Notes: a model not told the origin generated them from the letters alone. Numbered from the stretch's first letter, positions 1-9,261 are shown. The stretch: 48,279 nucleotides of DNA from an uncultured Clostridia bacterium (GCA_937981575.1 CALJNR010000097.1:1-48279), one strand, 5' to 3'. A program made the numbers and translations.

Positions 1-6
1 CCTTAG

Positions 7-2643
7 CTACTTGATTTTTTTCTGTAAATCATATAGAACCTGAAGCGCTTTCATAGGCGTCAGTTCCATAATGTCTAAAGTTTTTAATGCATTAATAACA
101 TCGGTATGCTGATTTTCAAACAAGGAAAGCTGCATAGCCTGCTTAGCGTTACACTCTTCTATTGGTTTTTCAGCAGTTGCATGAGATAATGTTTTGATAT
201 TCAGATGATTGCCCTGACCTTGTTCAAGCTCCTTTAAGATAGATTTGGCACGCTCCAAAACGATAGAAGGCACACCTGCCAGCTTTGCAACTTGAATACC
301 ATAGCTGTGGTCTACGCTTCCAGGGACAATTTTATGAAGAAAAATAATATCTTCACCCATTTCTTTTACCGAAACGCAGTAGTTTTTCAGAGATGGCAGG
401 TCTTTTTCAAGATCCGTAAGTTCATGATAGTGGGTAGCAAAAAGGGTTTTAGCACCAAGTTTTTCTTTGTCAGCAATATGTTCAATAATAGACCAAGCAA
501 TGCTTAAACCATCAAGGGTACTTGTTCCACGGCCTATTTCATCTAAAATGAGAAGGCTGTTTTGTGTAGCATTATGGAGAATATTTGAGACCTCCATCAT
601 TTCGACCATAAAGGTACTTTGACCGGAAGCTAAATCATCAGAAGCTCCAACACGGGTAAAAATTCGGTCTGCTACGCCTATTTTCGCACTTTCGGCCGGG
701 ACAAATGAACCAACCTGTGCCATGAGGACAATAAGTGCAACCTGCCTCATATAAGTAGATTTACCAGCCATATTGGGGCCTGTAAGTAGCATGATCTGAT
801 GGTCGCTGTTATCAAGGTAAACATCATTTGAAATGAAGCTATGCTCTCCCAGCATTTTTTCAACTACAGGATGTCTTCCTTCCTTAATGTGAATGACAGG
901 CTGATCATCAATTTCAGGTTTAATATAATGGTATTTATCAGCTGCATCTGCCAGTGAACAAAACATATCAAGCTGAGCGATCTGATGGGATACAGCCAGC
1001 AGCCTGTCCATTTGAGACAAGACCTTTTCTCTGATTACAGTAAAGAGCTGGTATTCTAAAGTACTGAGTTTATCATCAGCCCCTAGTACTTCTTCTTCAA
1101 CTTTTTTGAGTTCTTCTGTAATGTAACGCTCACAGTTAGCCAGGGTTTGTTTGCGTATAAAATAATCAGGCACCAAGTGCTGATAAGACTGCGTAACTTC
1201 GATGAAATAGCCAAATACCTTATTGTATTTAATTTTTAAATTTTTAATGCCTGTCTTTTCTTTTTCCTGGGTCTCAATAGCCATAAGCCATGAAGTCCCT
1301 TCTTTTTTGATTTGTCTTAATCGGTCTACGTCTTCATGAAAGCCATCCTTTATCAGGTTGCCTTCTCTTAAAGAAAGCGGAGCATCTTCCGAAATGGAAG
1401 TATTGATTATATGAAAGATATCCTCCATGCAATCAAAGCGGTGGTAAAGTCTATTTAATTTAGAAGAAGCACATGACTTAAGCAGCTTATAAATATCTGG
1501 AAGCACAGAAAGAGATTCTTTAAGTGAAAGAAGATCTTTGGCATTGCAAGTACCATAGGCAACTTTACCCATCAGCCGCTCGATATCATAGATATGTTCA
1601 AGTGCTTCAACTAAATCAGCACGTAAAAGTGCGTTGCTTTTTAATTCTTCTGTTGCATTCAGCCGTTCATTAATTTGATCAGCATGAATAAGAGGCTGTT
1701 CGATACACTTGCGGATATACCTTGATCCCATTGCTGTTCTTGTATGATCAAGTACCCAGAGAAGCGATCCTTTTCTCTTTTTTTCACGAAGTGTTTCAGT
1801 AAGCTCAAGATTTCTTCTGGTAGATGCATCTAGAAGCATATAAGCATCTACATTATAAACATCTATAGTCTGCATATGAGAAAGTGTGTTTTTTTGTGTT
1901 TCAATCAGATAGTTTAAAAGGCATGAAGCAGCGAGTGTACCTGCACCATCATTTACAAGTCCAATCCCTTCTAAAGAAGCAACTTTAAAATGTCTCATAA
2001 GGAGACTTCGGGACAAATCATCATCTAAGTAGTGACTCGGAAGTTCCTCGATAACACATGCAAATCTGTTTTTAATAAAAGGATAAATTTCTGGATGACT
2101 ATAAGTTGCTTGATCTAAAAGACATTCAGAAGGTGAAAACTTTGCGAGTTCATCTAAAAGTTTTCGTGTATGCTGGGCGTCGCTGATAGAAGTAACTCGC
2201 CACTCCCCTGTTGTCACATCACTGACACTCAGTCCATAACTGTTATTTTTGCAGACTATCGCGCAGATATAGTTGTTTCTGCCTTCACTAACGGCGCTGC
2301 CTTCTAAAATAGTTCCTGGCGTGACAATTCTAACGACGTCTCTTTTCACAATCCCTTTAGCGGTGCTGGGGTCTTCTACTTGTTCGCATATGGCTACTTT
2401 ATAACCTTTTTCAACGAGTTTTGCAATATAATTATCTGCAGCATGAAAAGGAACACCGCACATAGGCGCCCTTTCTTCTAAGCCGCAGTCCCTGCCCGTA
2501 AGTGTAATTTCTAATTCTCTGGAAGCTGTTTTGGCATCTTCAAAAAACATTTCATAAAAATCTCCTAGTCTAAAAAAAACCAGACAGTCTTTATGTTTTT
2601 CTTTAATTTCCAGATACTGTTTCATCATAGGTGTAACATTCAT
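7..2643 (-). CDS. mutS: DNA mismatch repair protein MutS
   Basis: This is the mismatch-recognition ATPase that starts methyl-independent mismatch repair with MutL. The N-terminal mismatch-binding domain opens with TPMMKQYLEIK and contains FFRLGDFYEMF, which carries the Phe-x-Glu mismatch wedge. The C-terminal ABC-type ATPase has Walker A GPNMAGKSTYMRQ, a Walker B region LLILDEIGRGTST and FATHYHELT. At about 878 residues it is full length. An in-frame ATG lies three codons upstream, but AAGGATGA sits 6 bases before the ATG chosen here. It follows miaB by about 15 bases in the same direction, so the two are probably co-transcribed. Nothing is missing from the motifs. The stop codon lies 7 bases from the window edge. 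Confidence 0.97.
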   Translation of the reverse strand: MNVTPMMKQYLEIKEKHKDCLVFFRLGDFYEMFFEDAKTASRELEITLTGRDCGLEERAPMCGVPFHAADNYIAKLVEKGYKVAICEQVEDPSTAKGIVKRDVVRIVTPGTILEGSAVSEGRNNYICAIVCKNNSYGLSVSDVTTGEWRVTSISDAQHTRKLLDELAKFSPSECLLDQATYSHPEIYPFIKNRFACVIEELPSHYLDDDLSRSLLMRHFKVASLEGIGLVNDGAGTLAASCLLNYLIETQKNTLSHMQTIDVYNVDAYMLLDASTRRNLELTETLREKKRKGSLLWVLDHTRTAMGSRYIRKCIEQPLIHADQINERLNATEELKSNALLRADLVEALEHIYDIERLMGKVAYGTCNAKDLLSLKESLSVLPDIYKLLKSCASSKLNRLYHRFDCMEDIFHIINTSISEDAPLSLREGNLIKDGFHEDVDRLRQIKKEGTSWLMAIETQEKEKTGIKNLKIKYNKVFGYFIEVTQSYQHLVPDYFIRKQTLANCERYITEELKKVEEEVLGADDKLSTLEYQLFTVIREKVLSQMDRLLAVSHQIAQLDMFCSLADAADKYHYIKPEIDDQPVIHIKEGRHPVVEKMLGEHSFISNDVYLDNSDHQIMLLTGPNMAGKSTYMRQVALIVLMAQVGSFVPAESAKIGVADRIFTRVGASDDLASGQSTFMVEMMEVSNILHNATQNSLLILDEIGRGTSTLDGLSIAWSIIEHIADKEKLGAKTLFATHYHELTDLEKDLPSLKNYCVSVKEMGEDIIFLHKIVPGSVDHSYGIQVAKLAGVPSIVLERAKSILKELEQGQGNHLNIKTLSHATAEKPIEECNAKQAMQLSLFENQHTDVINALKTLDIMELTPMKALQVLYDLQKKIK

Positions 2644-2658
2644 TTTTATCATCCTTAA

Positions 2659-4071
2659 CTATTTCGCTAATTCGCCAATCAAATAATGGGTTTTTGTATC
2701 CACAATTTTAACATCTGCAAAGTTTCCAATAAAGGCTTCAGGAGCCCTAACATTAACAAGTATGCCTGTATCCGTTCGGCCGCTCAGTACAGATTTATCA
2801 TTTTTGCTGATTTCCTCAAAAAGCACCTCAACAGTTTGGCCGACATATTTTTTCATATTTTCATAAATATACCCTTTGGTAAGTTCTAAAAGCTTATTAA
2901 AGCGGTTTTTTACAATTTCTTCAGGCACTTGTTCTTCCATAGATGCAGCAGGCGTTCCTGTACGTTTGGAATAAATAAAAGTAAAAGCACCTGCGTAGCG
3001 GACTTTTTCCGCAACATCTAAAGTATCTAAAAAGTCTTCATCGCTTTCGCCAGGAAATCCAACAATAAGATCTGTTGTAATTTCAATATGAGGTACAGCA
3101 GCTCTGAGCTTTTCAACCAGATCAAGATAGCTTTCTTTTGTGTATTTTCTATTCATTGCGTTTAAAATCCGAGAACTGCCTGACTGAATAGGAAGATGTA
3201 TGCCTTTAGAGACATTATCACATTTAGAAATAACCTCAATTAATTCGTCACTTAAATCTTTAGGATGTGAAGTCATGAAGCGAATGCGCTTTAGCCCTTC
3301 AATCTTACTGGCCTCTAATAAGAGCTTGGCAAAACTGATAGGTGTACTTAAAGTTTTGCCGTAAGAGTTTACGTTTTGGCCGAGAAACATGATTTCTTTG
3401 ACGCCATCTGCAACTAATACTCTTACCTCATTTAAAATATCATCTAGCTCACGGCTGCGCTCTCTGCCTCTTACGTAAGGGACAATACAATAAGTACAGA
3501 AGTTATTACATCCATACATGATGTTAACACAAGCTTTAAAGGCATGCTTTCTTGTATTTGGCAGGTCTTCTACAATATCTTGGTGGGAATCCCAAATGTC
3601 AATAACAGGCTCTTTGGTTTCAAAGCGTGTCTGCATGAGTTCAGGCAGCTTATAAATATTGTATGTGCCGAAAATAATATCGATAAAACTGTATTTTTTC
3701 TTCAACGTATCAAGGACAATATCTTGCTGCATCATGCAGCCGCAAAGGGCAATGATGAGATTAGGATTTTTTTTCTTGATATTTTTTAAGGCACCTAGGC
3801 GCCCATAAATTTTCATTTCTGCATTTTCTCTGACACAGCATGTATTATAGATAATAAAATCAGCTTCACTTTCTTTTGCAGTTTTTTGATAGCCCATTTC
3901 TTCCAGCATACCCTCAATTTTTTCTGAGTCTCTGGCATTCATTTGACAGCCAAAGGTTGAGATGCAGTATTTGAGATTTTTATCTTTAAGGTGCTGCGCT
4001 AGGATGTGAATAATGTCTGTCTGGCGCAGTGCTTCTTCAGTAGATATATCGATTACTTGACGTTTGCTCAT
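2659..4071 (-). CDS. miaB: tRNA-2-methylthio-N6-dimethylallyladenosine synthase MiaB
   Basis: This radical-SAM methylthiotransferase converts i6A37 to ms2i6A37 in tRNAs that read UNN codons. The N-terminal UPF0004 domain supplies three Cys for one cluster (CISTFGCQMN, NTCCVRENAE, ALCGCMMQQD). The radical-SAM motif CNNFCTYC is in the middle, and a C-terminal TRAM domain follows. An in-frame start exists 13 codons upstream, but an AAAGGAG site 6 bases before MSKRQV decides for the 470-residue form, the usual MiaB length. It is the first gene of the miaB-mutS pair, a common clostridial arrangement. Confidence 0.96.
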   Translation of the reverse strand: MSKRQVIDISTEEALRQTDIIHILAQHLKDKNLKYCISTFGCQMNARDSEKIEGMLEEMGYQKTAKESEADFIIYNTCCVRENAEMKIYGRLGALKNIKKKNPNLIIALCGCMMQQDIVLDTLKKKYSFIDIIFGTYNIYKLPELMQTRFETKEPVIDIWDSHQDIVEDLPNTRKHAFKACVNIMYGCNNFCTYCIVPYVRGRERSRELDDILNEVRVLVADGVKEIMFLGQNVNSYGKTLSTPISFAKLLLEASKIEGLKRIRFMTSHPKDLSDELIEVISKCDNVSKGIHLPIQSGSSRILNAMNRKYTKESYLDLVEKLRAAVPHIEITTDLIVGFPGESDEDFLDTLDVAEKVRYAGAFTFIYSKRTGTPAASMEEQVPEEIVKNRFNKLLELTKGYIYENMKKYVGQTVEVLFEEISKNDKSVLSGRTDTGILVNVRAPEAFIGNFADVKIVDTKTHYLIGELAK

Positions 4072-4146
4072 GGATTGTTCTCCTTTTTCTTCTTCTGCTC
4101 TTGATATCATATAATTGGATAATAAATAGACTTTATTCCTTATGGG

Positions 4147-4830
4147 CTACAGCTGAGAGAGTGCCTCAAGATCTATAATTTTAATCGTAGACTTATGATA
4201 GTCGATTAGTCCGTCTAATTTCATATTGCCGAGCTCACGAGACAGTGAAGGTCTTGTTATATTCAAAAATTCAGCGAGTTCATTACGATTAATAGACAGG
4301 CATAAAGTAAAGCTCTTCGTTTTTTTGTATTCATCCATTAAAAAAGCAGCTATTTTGCTTCTTACACTTTTGTAGCTTAAGTATTCAACCTTTCGGTTTA
4401 GCATCATAGCTTTATTAGAAATGATATTAAGCATGTTAAAAATAATTTTTTGATGACTTCGACAGTTTTTTACACATCCGGCAAAAAATACTGATTTATT
4501 AATAAAGCAGATAGATACATCATCTTGTGCAATAACTGTAGCGGGCCACTCTTCGCGATCCGAAAAGGCCCCTATCTCGCCGAATAAGCTTCCTTTTCCT
4601 AAAACGCTCATAATAATACGCTCGCCTAATACATTTTCTTTAGTTACTAAAATGTGACCACTTATGACAATTCCGATACTATTTATTTTTTCGCCGGCAT
4701 AAATAATAAAATTGTTCTTTTTGAAATGGCTAAGTGCCATATCTTGGTTGTTAATAAGAATATCTAATTCTTCAGGAAGGACATTATGAAATAATTTTGT
4801 ATTTAACAGAATAGGTTTAATATCGTTCAT
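4147..4830 (-). CDS. Crp/Fnr-family transcriptional regulator
   Basis: This 227-residue regulator has an N-terminal cyclic-nucleotide-binding-like beta-barrel (about residues 15-130, with GKGSLFGEIGAF) and a C-terminal winged HTH (about 165-205, INRNELAEFLNITRPSLSR). The four-Cys N-terminal cluster of FNR is absent, although Cys residues occur near CVKNC, so the effector is unclear. It is transcribed away from a FrdX-like iron-sulfur protein, with a perfect 16-bp palindrome between the two genes. In clostridia this pairing recalls HcpR, the nitrosative-stress Crp/Fnr regulator of hcp-frdX. That assignment is an inference, because no hcp gene lies in the window. Confidence 0.88.
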   Translation of the reverse strand: MNDIKPILLNTKLFHNVLPEELDILINNQDMALSHFKKNNFIIYAGEKINSIGIVISGHILVTKENVLGERIIMSVLGKGSLFGEIGAFSDREEWPATVIAQDDVSICFINKSVFFAGCVKNCRSHQKIIFNMLNIISNKAMMLNRKVEYLSYKSVRSKIAAFLMDEYKKTKSFTLCLSINRNELAEFLNITRPSLSRELGNMKLDGLIDYHKSTIKIIDLEALSQL

Positions 4831-4844
4831 CTGACACCTCTTTT

Positions 4845-4860
4845 TGTAACTATAGTTACA
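4845..4860. promoter_or_regulatory. Perfect 16-bp Crp/Fnr-type operator
   Basis: TGTAACTATAGTTACA is its own reverse complement. It lies 14 bases upstream of the Crp/Fnr start codon, between the divergent regulator and iron-sulfur protein genes. Its centre (4852.5) is about 41.5 bases before the start site predicted from the TATAAT at 4882-4887, the classic class II activator position. In the other direction it could repress the regulator's own gene. Confidence 0.8.
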
Positions 4861-4881
4861 GCACTTATACTTTTTCTATTA

Positions 4882-4887
4882 TATAAT
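4882..4887 (+). promoter_or_regulatory. -10 box of the iron-sulfur protein promoter
   Basis: TATAAT is a consensus -10 box. The sequence 17 bases upstream (CAGCAC) does not resemble TTGACA, as expected for a promoter that needs an activator at the palindrome just upstream. The predicted start near 4894 leaves a leader of about 40 bases. Confidence 0.55.
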
Positions 4888-4932
4888 AAACTTATCAAAA
4901 ATAAAACATTAACCTTAAAGGAGTGAGTATAG

Positions 4933-5643
4933 ATGAAACGTAAAATAGTAACAATCGACAGAGAAAAATGTAATGGATGCGGCTTATGTGTCACAGCATG
5001 TCATGAGGGTGCACTTCAAATGATTAATGGAAAAGCTGAACTTGTTTCAGACATTTATTGCGACGGACTTGGAGATTGTCTGCCAGCTTGTCCAACAGAT
5101 GCCATTCAAATTATTGAAAGAGAAGCCGAAGCTTTTGATGAAAAAGCTGTAGAAGAACGTATTGCTAAAAGCAAACCACAGCCAAATGTGCCTTTTCAGT
5201 GCCCTTCTACCCGTTCAAAAGCTTTAGTCAGAGAACAAAAAGAAGAAAAGGTTCTGGAAGCTCAACCTATTTCAGAAAATATTTCAAGACTTGGGCAATG
5301 GCCTTGTCAAATACAGCTTGTGCCGCCAAACGCTCCATATTTTGAAGGGGCCGATGTCCTCATTGCAGCTGATTGTACAGCTTATGCTTATGCAGGGTTC
5401 CACGAAGAATTTATGAAAGATAAAATTACACTTATAGGGTGCCCAAAACTTGACCAGGTACGCTATGAAGAAAAATTAACACAGATTTTCACTGCAAATA
5501 ATATTAAAAGCGTTACTGTCGTACGTATGGAAGTGCCTTGCTGTACAGGAATTGTAACAGCTACTCAAAACGCTTTATTAAATGCTAGAAAAATCCTTCC
5601 TTTCAACATTGTTACCATTTCTATTGACGGGAACAAGCTATAA
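4933..5643 (+). CDS. Ferredoxin-domain protein, FrdX-like
   Basis: This 236-residue protein begins with a ferredoxin-like domain: CNGCGLCVTACHEGA, then a variant second set, CDGLGDCLPACPTDA. The remaining 150 or so residues contain more Cys (CPSTR, AADCTAY, IGCPKLD, CCTGI) and fit the iron-sulfur protein often encoded beside hcp or Crp/Fnr regulators (FrdX). Its reaction is unknown; an electron-transfer or stress role is inferred. AAAGGAGTGAG precedes the ATG. It is divergent from the regulator and its promoter carries the perfect palindrome, so it is the likely regulatory target. Confidence 0.85.
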   Translation: MKRKIVTIDREKCNGCGLCVTACHEGALQMINGKAELVSDIYCDGLGDCLPACPTDAIQIIEREAEAFDEKAVEERIAKSKPQPNVPFQCPSTRSKALVREQKEEKVLEAQPISENISRLGQWPCQIQLVPPNAPYFEGADVLIAADCTAYAYAGFHEEFMKDKITLIGCPKLDQVRYEEKLTQIFTANNIKSVTVVRMEVPCCTGIVTATQNALLNARKILPFNIVTISIDGNKL

Positions 5644-5728
5644 TTTTTACTTAGCTTTTTAAGAAAAAATTACTAGGTAAGAAATGACTTAAAACAACTT
5701 AAACTAAAGATGAAAGGAGTTGTTTTAA

Positions 5729-5884
5729 ATGGCAAAGGATAGTCAAATTGATAAAAAAGAAGTACGACTTAAAAAAAGTAACGGTCAAATGCCGCTCACT
5801 TCAGAAGAAGGTAAAAATCATAACCGTACAGCTAAAAAACATTCTATTAAAAGAGAAGGTTTTCAGAGCGATCATATTAACTAA
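5729..5884 (+). CDS. Small basic hydrophilic protein, 51 residues
   Basis: A 51-codon frame starts with MAKDSQIDKKEVRLKK and ends REGFQSDHIN. GAAAGGAG lies 8 bases before the ATG and a strong hairpin terminator follows the stop by 17 bases, so it looks like a genuine gene. The protein is rich in Lys, Asn, Ser and Gln, has no membrane segment, and is probably disordered. I do not recognise the family. Small unstructured basic proteins of this kind are often spore-associated in clostridia, but that is only a suggestion. It may be read through from the iron-sulfur protein gene 85 bases upstream. Confidence 0.65.
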   Translation: MAKDSQIDKKEVRLKKSNGQMPLTSEEGKNHNRTAKKHSIKREGFQSDHIN

Positions 5885-5900
5885 ATAAATTTATGTAATA

Positions 5901-5946
5901 AATAAAAGGTGTCCTATTTATTTTAAAAGAGAGGACACCTTTTATT
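5901..5946. terminator. Bidirectional hairpin terminator
   Basis: A perfect 14-bp stem starting AATAAAAGGTGTCC with an 18-base loop has A-rich and T-rich flanks on either side. It ends the small-protein transcript on the + strand and probably the nad operon on the - strand, since nadC stops at 6004. Confidence 0.85.
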
Positions 5947-6003
5947 TATCAAGAATAGATTATTTACTTTTGTCATATTTTATGTTTTTTAGGCATTCTA
6001 TAG

Positions 6004-6861
6004 TTACATATGTACCCGGGCTAGATTTTTAAGTGAAAAATCTAAGATAGGGGCGGAATGTGTCAGCGCTCCACAGGATATATAGTCTACCCCTATTTGT
6101 GCAATGGCTCGTAATTGAGACTTTGAAATATTGCCAGAACACTCGATTTTTGCACGGTCATTAATCAGCCAAACCGCCTCTTTCACCATATCGAGAGGCA
6201 TATTATCCAGCATAATGATTTCTGCGCCAGCTTCTAAGGCTTCTTGTACCATCTCTAAGTTCTCGACTTCTACTTCAACTTTTCTGATAAATGAATTATA
6301 AGTTTTTGCCAAGTTAACAGCCTGCCTAATGCCGCCTGCGGCATTAATATGATTATCTTTAATCAGGATGCCGTCAGATAGATTAAATCTATGGTTATGT
6401 CCACCGCCGACCTTTACAGCATATTTTTCGAACAGCCTCATGCCAGGAGTTGTTTTTCTTGTATCAAGAAGCTTAGTTTTGAAACCTTTTAACTCACTAG
6501 CTAAAGCATGAGTTAATGTAGCAATTCCGCTCATCCGCTGAAGGTAGTTAAGGGCTGTTCTTTCACCCGATAAAATAACTTTGATATCTGCGGTTAAGGA
6601 AGCTAGAGAAGTTCCAGCATATATAAAGTCTCCATCTTTATAATTTGTTTCAAACGTCACCTCACCTAGTAGTTCAAATACTCTTTTAAATATATCTATT
6701 CCGGCTAAGATGCCGTCTTGTTTGCTAATAAGATCAGCCTTTCCAATACAAGGCTCTGGCATAACAGCCTGCGTAGTAATATCCTCACTAGGAATGTCCT
6801 CTTTTAGTGATCTAAGTAAGTGATCATCCACATTGATACATTTTAGTACACCATCTTTCAT
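6004..6861 (-). CDS. nadC: Nicotinate-nucleotide pyrophosphorylase (quinolinate phosphoribosyltransferase)
   Basis: NadC converts quinolinate and PRPP to nicotinate mononucleotide, CO2 and PPi, the third step of de novo NAD synthesis. Family motifs are clear: the EDITTQAV N-terminus, TRKTTPGMR, VGGGHNHRFNLSDGILIKDNH, EVEVENLEM, IIMLDNM and SGNI. An open frame extends 14 codons further, but AAAGGATGAG before MKDGVL supports a 285-residue protein of normal length. The first 38 bases overlap the end of nadB, so the two are translationally coupled. It is the last gene of nadABC. Confidence 0.95.
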   Translation of the reverse strand: MKDGVLKCINVDDHLLRSLKEDIPSEDITTQAVMPEPCIGKADLISKQDGILAGIDIFKRVFELLGEVTFETNYKDGDFIYAGTSLASLTADIKVILSGERTALNYLQRMSGIATLTHALASELKGFKTKLLDTRKTTPGMRLFEKYAVKVGGGHNHRFNLSDGILIKDNHINAAGGIRQAVNLAKTYNSFIRKVEVEVENLEMVQEALEAGAEIIMLDNMPLDMVKEAVWLINDRAKIECSGNISKSQLRAIAQIGVDYISCGALTHSAPILDFSLKNLARVHM

Positions 6862-8140
6862 AAAATTTCTCATCCTTTCTTTTAATTTCTTGAAGCAAAG
6901 CAATGTGATAGTCTTCTTTAAGCGTTTTTAGATTATACTTCTGCACAGATGCCTGAATAGGAAGGGCTGGTGAGTCGCTTTTAAGTGTATTAGCGAGTTT
7001 GACGGCTGCTCGTTTGGCAAAAACCAAGCTCTCAAGCAAAGAATTGCTTGCCAGCCTGTTGGCACCATGAACGCCGTTGCAGCTCGTTTCGCCAATTGCA
7101 TATAAATACTTCATGGAAGTCTCACCTTCCATATTTACTTTAATACCTCCCATATAATAATGCTGGGCTGGCGTCACGGGGATCAGATCTTTAGTCATAT
7201 CATACCCTTCTTCCAAACAGCGCTTATAAATATGAGGAAACTTCTGATGGATTTTTCTGGTCCCTAAATGTATGGCTGACAGATAAACATAAGGACTGTT
7301 AGATTGTTTCATTTGATTTTCGATAGCCATACTTACCCTATCTCTTGGAAGAAGTTCATCTACAAAACGTTCTTTTTTTAAGTTCAGCAGATGGGCTCCT
7401 TCTCCCCTGACAGCTTCAGAAATGAGAAATCTTCTCTCAGTTCCTGTTGTATAGAGGGCTGTTGGATGAATTTGAATAGAGTGGACATCTTGTACGGCAA
7501 TGCCGTGCCCAAGCGCAATAGCTAATCCATCACCCGTTAGATGCGGGAAGTTAGTAGAATTTTTAAATAGACCGCCTATACCACCAGTAGCAAGGACCAC
7601 TATACTGGCATAAACAGATTGCAAGCTGCTTTCAGAAGAGATAACGGCGCCATTGCAGCTGTTATTGTCAGTCATTAGATCAATCAAAGTATGAAAAGGC
7701 TTAAGTGTAATATTGGGCCTAAGTTGTGCTTGACGAAGTAACTTCGAAGTAATCTCTTTGCCTGTAATATCCTTATGGTGTAAGATTCTGGACGTGCTAT
7801 GAGCTCCTTCACGCGTAAAAGAAAAGCTGCTGCCCGCTTTATCAAATTCAATACCCAAGTGGACAAGATCTTGAATGATTTCGTTTGAAGATCTTATCAT
7901 GATATCTACAGCCATGACGTTATTTTGATATCTTCCAGCTTTTAATGTATCTTCGAAATAGGCTGTGTAATCCTCTGTGCTTTTGAGCGCTGCTATTCCA
8001 CCTTGCGCCAAATAGGAATTACTGTTTTCAAGACTGTCTTTGGTAATGACTAGAATGCTATAGGCAGTATCGATGTTGAGAGCGCAAAAAAGTCCAGCTG
8101 CTCCTGTTCCAACAATTATGACATCATAATATTCCTGCAT
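6824..8140 (-). CDS. nadB: L-aspartate oxidase
   Basis: This FAD enzyme oxidises L-aspartate to iminoaspartate, which NadA condenses with dihydroxyacetone phosphate. The N-terminal dinucleotide fold is VGTGAAGLFCAL. Family motifs include SYLAQGGIAA, the TREGAHSTSRILHHKDITG block and GANRLASNSLLE near the C-terminus. At about 438 residues it has a short C-terminal helical domain, common in clostridial NadB. Two ATG codons are adjacent; the second leaves 5 bases after GAGGTG and is preferred. That ribosome site overlaps the nadA stop. Confidence 0.94.
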   Translation of the reverse strand: MQEYYDVIIVGTGAAGLFCALNIDTAYSILVITKDSLENSNSYLAQGGIAALKSTEDYTAYFEDTLKAGRYQNNVMAVDIMIRSSNEIIQDLVHLGIEFDKAGSSFSFTREGAHSTSRILHHKDITGKEITSKLLRQAQLRPNITLKPFHTLIDLMTDNNSCNGAVISSESSLQSVYASIVVLATGGIGGLFKNSTNFPHLTGDGLAIALGHGIAVQDVHSIQIHPTALYTTGTERRFLISEAVRGEGAHLLNLKKERFVDELLPRDRVSMAIENQMKQSNSPYVYLSAIHLGTRKIHQKFPHIYKRCLEEGYDMTKDLIPVTPAQHYYMGGIKVNMEGETSMKYLYAIGETSCNGVHGANRLASNSLLESLVFAKRAAVKLANTLKSDSPALPIQASVQKYNLKTLKEDYHIALLQEIKRKDEKFYERWCTKMYQCG

Positions 8141-8151
8141 CATATCACCTC

Positions 8152-9066
8152 TTATTCAGCCAGCCGATGCATATTAACAAGTGCGGTTTTGGCTTTTGAC
8201 ATAATAGATTCTGAAAGTTCTATAGGTTTTGCATATGTTTTTAAAGCATTATATACTTTTTCCAAAGAAATCAGTTTCATATTAGGACAAAAAACACGAT
8301 GTCCTACAGTATAAAACTTTTTAGCTGGATTTTTTTGTTTTAATTCATAAAATATACCTGCCTCAGTACAGATAATAAATTTTTCACTGGAGCTTCGTGT
8401 AGCATAATCAATAATGCCAGCAGTACTTCCGACATAGTCTCCAAGATCAATGACATCCATTGTGCATTCGGGATGAACGAGTATTTTGGCATCGGGATGT
8501 ATTTCTTTAGCTTTTAAGACATTTTCAGAAGTAATGCTGGTATGGACGTGGCAAAAACCATCATGGAAGATAAAGTGTTTGCCGGGACACTTACTGGCTA
8601 CATATCTGCCCAAATTATTATCAGGAATAAAAAAGATGTTTTTATGGGGAAGAGTTTTTACTATCTTCAGAGCATTAGAAGAAGTCACGCAGACATCAGA
8701 TAACCTTTTGATTTCAGCATCTGAATTAATATAACAGACTACTGCTAAATCATCGTATTTTGCTCTAATATCGAGGATTGTTTCAGGATCAATCATATGT
8801 GCCATGGGGCAGTCGGCATATTCATCTGCCATAATGACTGTTTTTTCAGGATTAAGTATTTTGGCACTTTCACCCATAAACTTTACACCGCAAAAAAGAA
8901 TAAGTTCTTCAGGCCTATTTAAAACTACTTTACTAAGATAATAGGAATCTCCTATAAAGTCTGCTATTTGTTGGACACTCTCATCAACGTAATAATGTGC
9001 AAGGATAATCGCATTTCGCTCCTGTTTTAATTTATAAATTGCTTGTTTTATGTCCTGCTGTTCCAT
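8152..9066 (-). CDS. nadA: Quinolinate synthase A
   Basis: NadA is the [4Fe-4S] enzyme that makes quinolinate from iminoaspartate and dihydroxyacetone phosphate. At 304 residues it is the usual length. Signature segments are ILAHYYVDESVQ, DSYYLSK, the cluster Cys in FCGVKFMGESAKIL, FIPDNNLG, VHPECTMDV and a late Cys in RVFCPNMK. AGGAG lies 11 bases before the ATG. It is the first gene of nadABC and has its own promoter about 55 bases upstream. Confidence 0.95.
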   Translation of the reverse strand: MEQQDIKQAIYKLKQERNAIILAHYYVDESVQQIADFIGDSYYLSKVVLNRPEELILFCGVKFMGESAKILNPEKTVIMADEYADCPMAHMIDPETILDIRAKYDDLAVVCYINSDAEIKRLSDVCVTSSNALKIVKTLPHKNIFFIPDNNLGRYVASKCPGKHFIFHDGFCHVHTSITSENVLKAKEIHPDAKILVHPECTMDVIDLGDYVGSTAGIIDYATRSSSEKFIICTEAGIFYELKQKNPAKKFYTVGHRVFCPNMKLISLEKVYNALKTYAKPIELSESIMSKAKTALVNMHRLAE

Positions 9067-9121
9067 AAAATATGTAAACTCCTATCTTTAATAATGTTAA
9101 AGCGATCTATCGGATATCATC

Positions 9122-9177
9122 ACTATAACATGCTTTGAAGGTTATGGCAATACATGTGTAAAGACATATGTAAACAT
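9122..9177 (-). promoter_or_regulatory. nadA promoter with upstream repeat operator candidate
   Basis: Read on the - strand, TTGCCA (9150-9145), 17 bases and TATAGT (9127-9122) form a good sigma-A promoter. Directly upstream of the -35 box (9152-9177) are two near-identical units, TTTACATATG and TTTACACATG, 12 bases apart. They are a candidate site for a NAD-pathway regulator such as NiaR. The regulator identity is a guess, because no gene for one is present here. Confidence 0.55.
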
Positions 9178-9261
9178 CCGTGGCTTTTCTGAACATCCAA
9201 TAAATCAGATGGCTGATAAAAAGAATAGCTTTATTTAAAATACTTTAGCCTTAATAACGGC

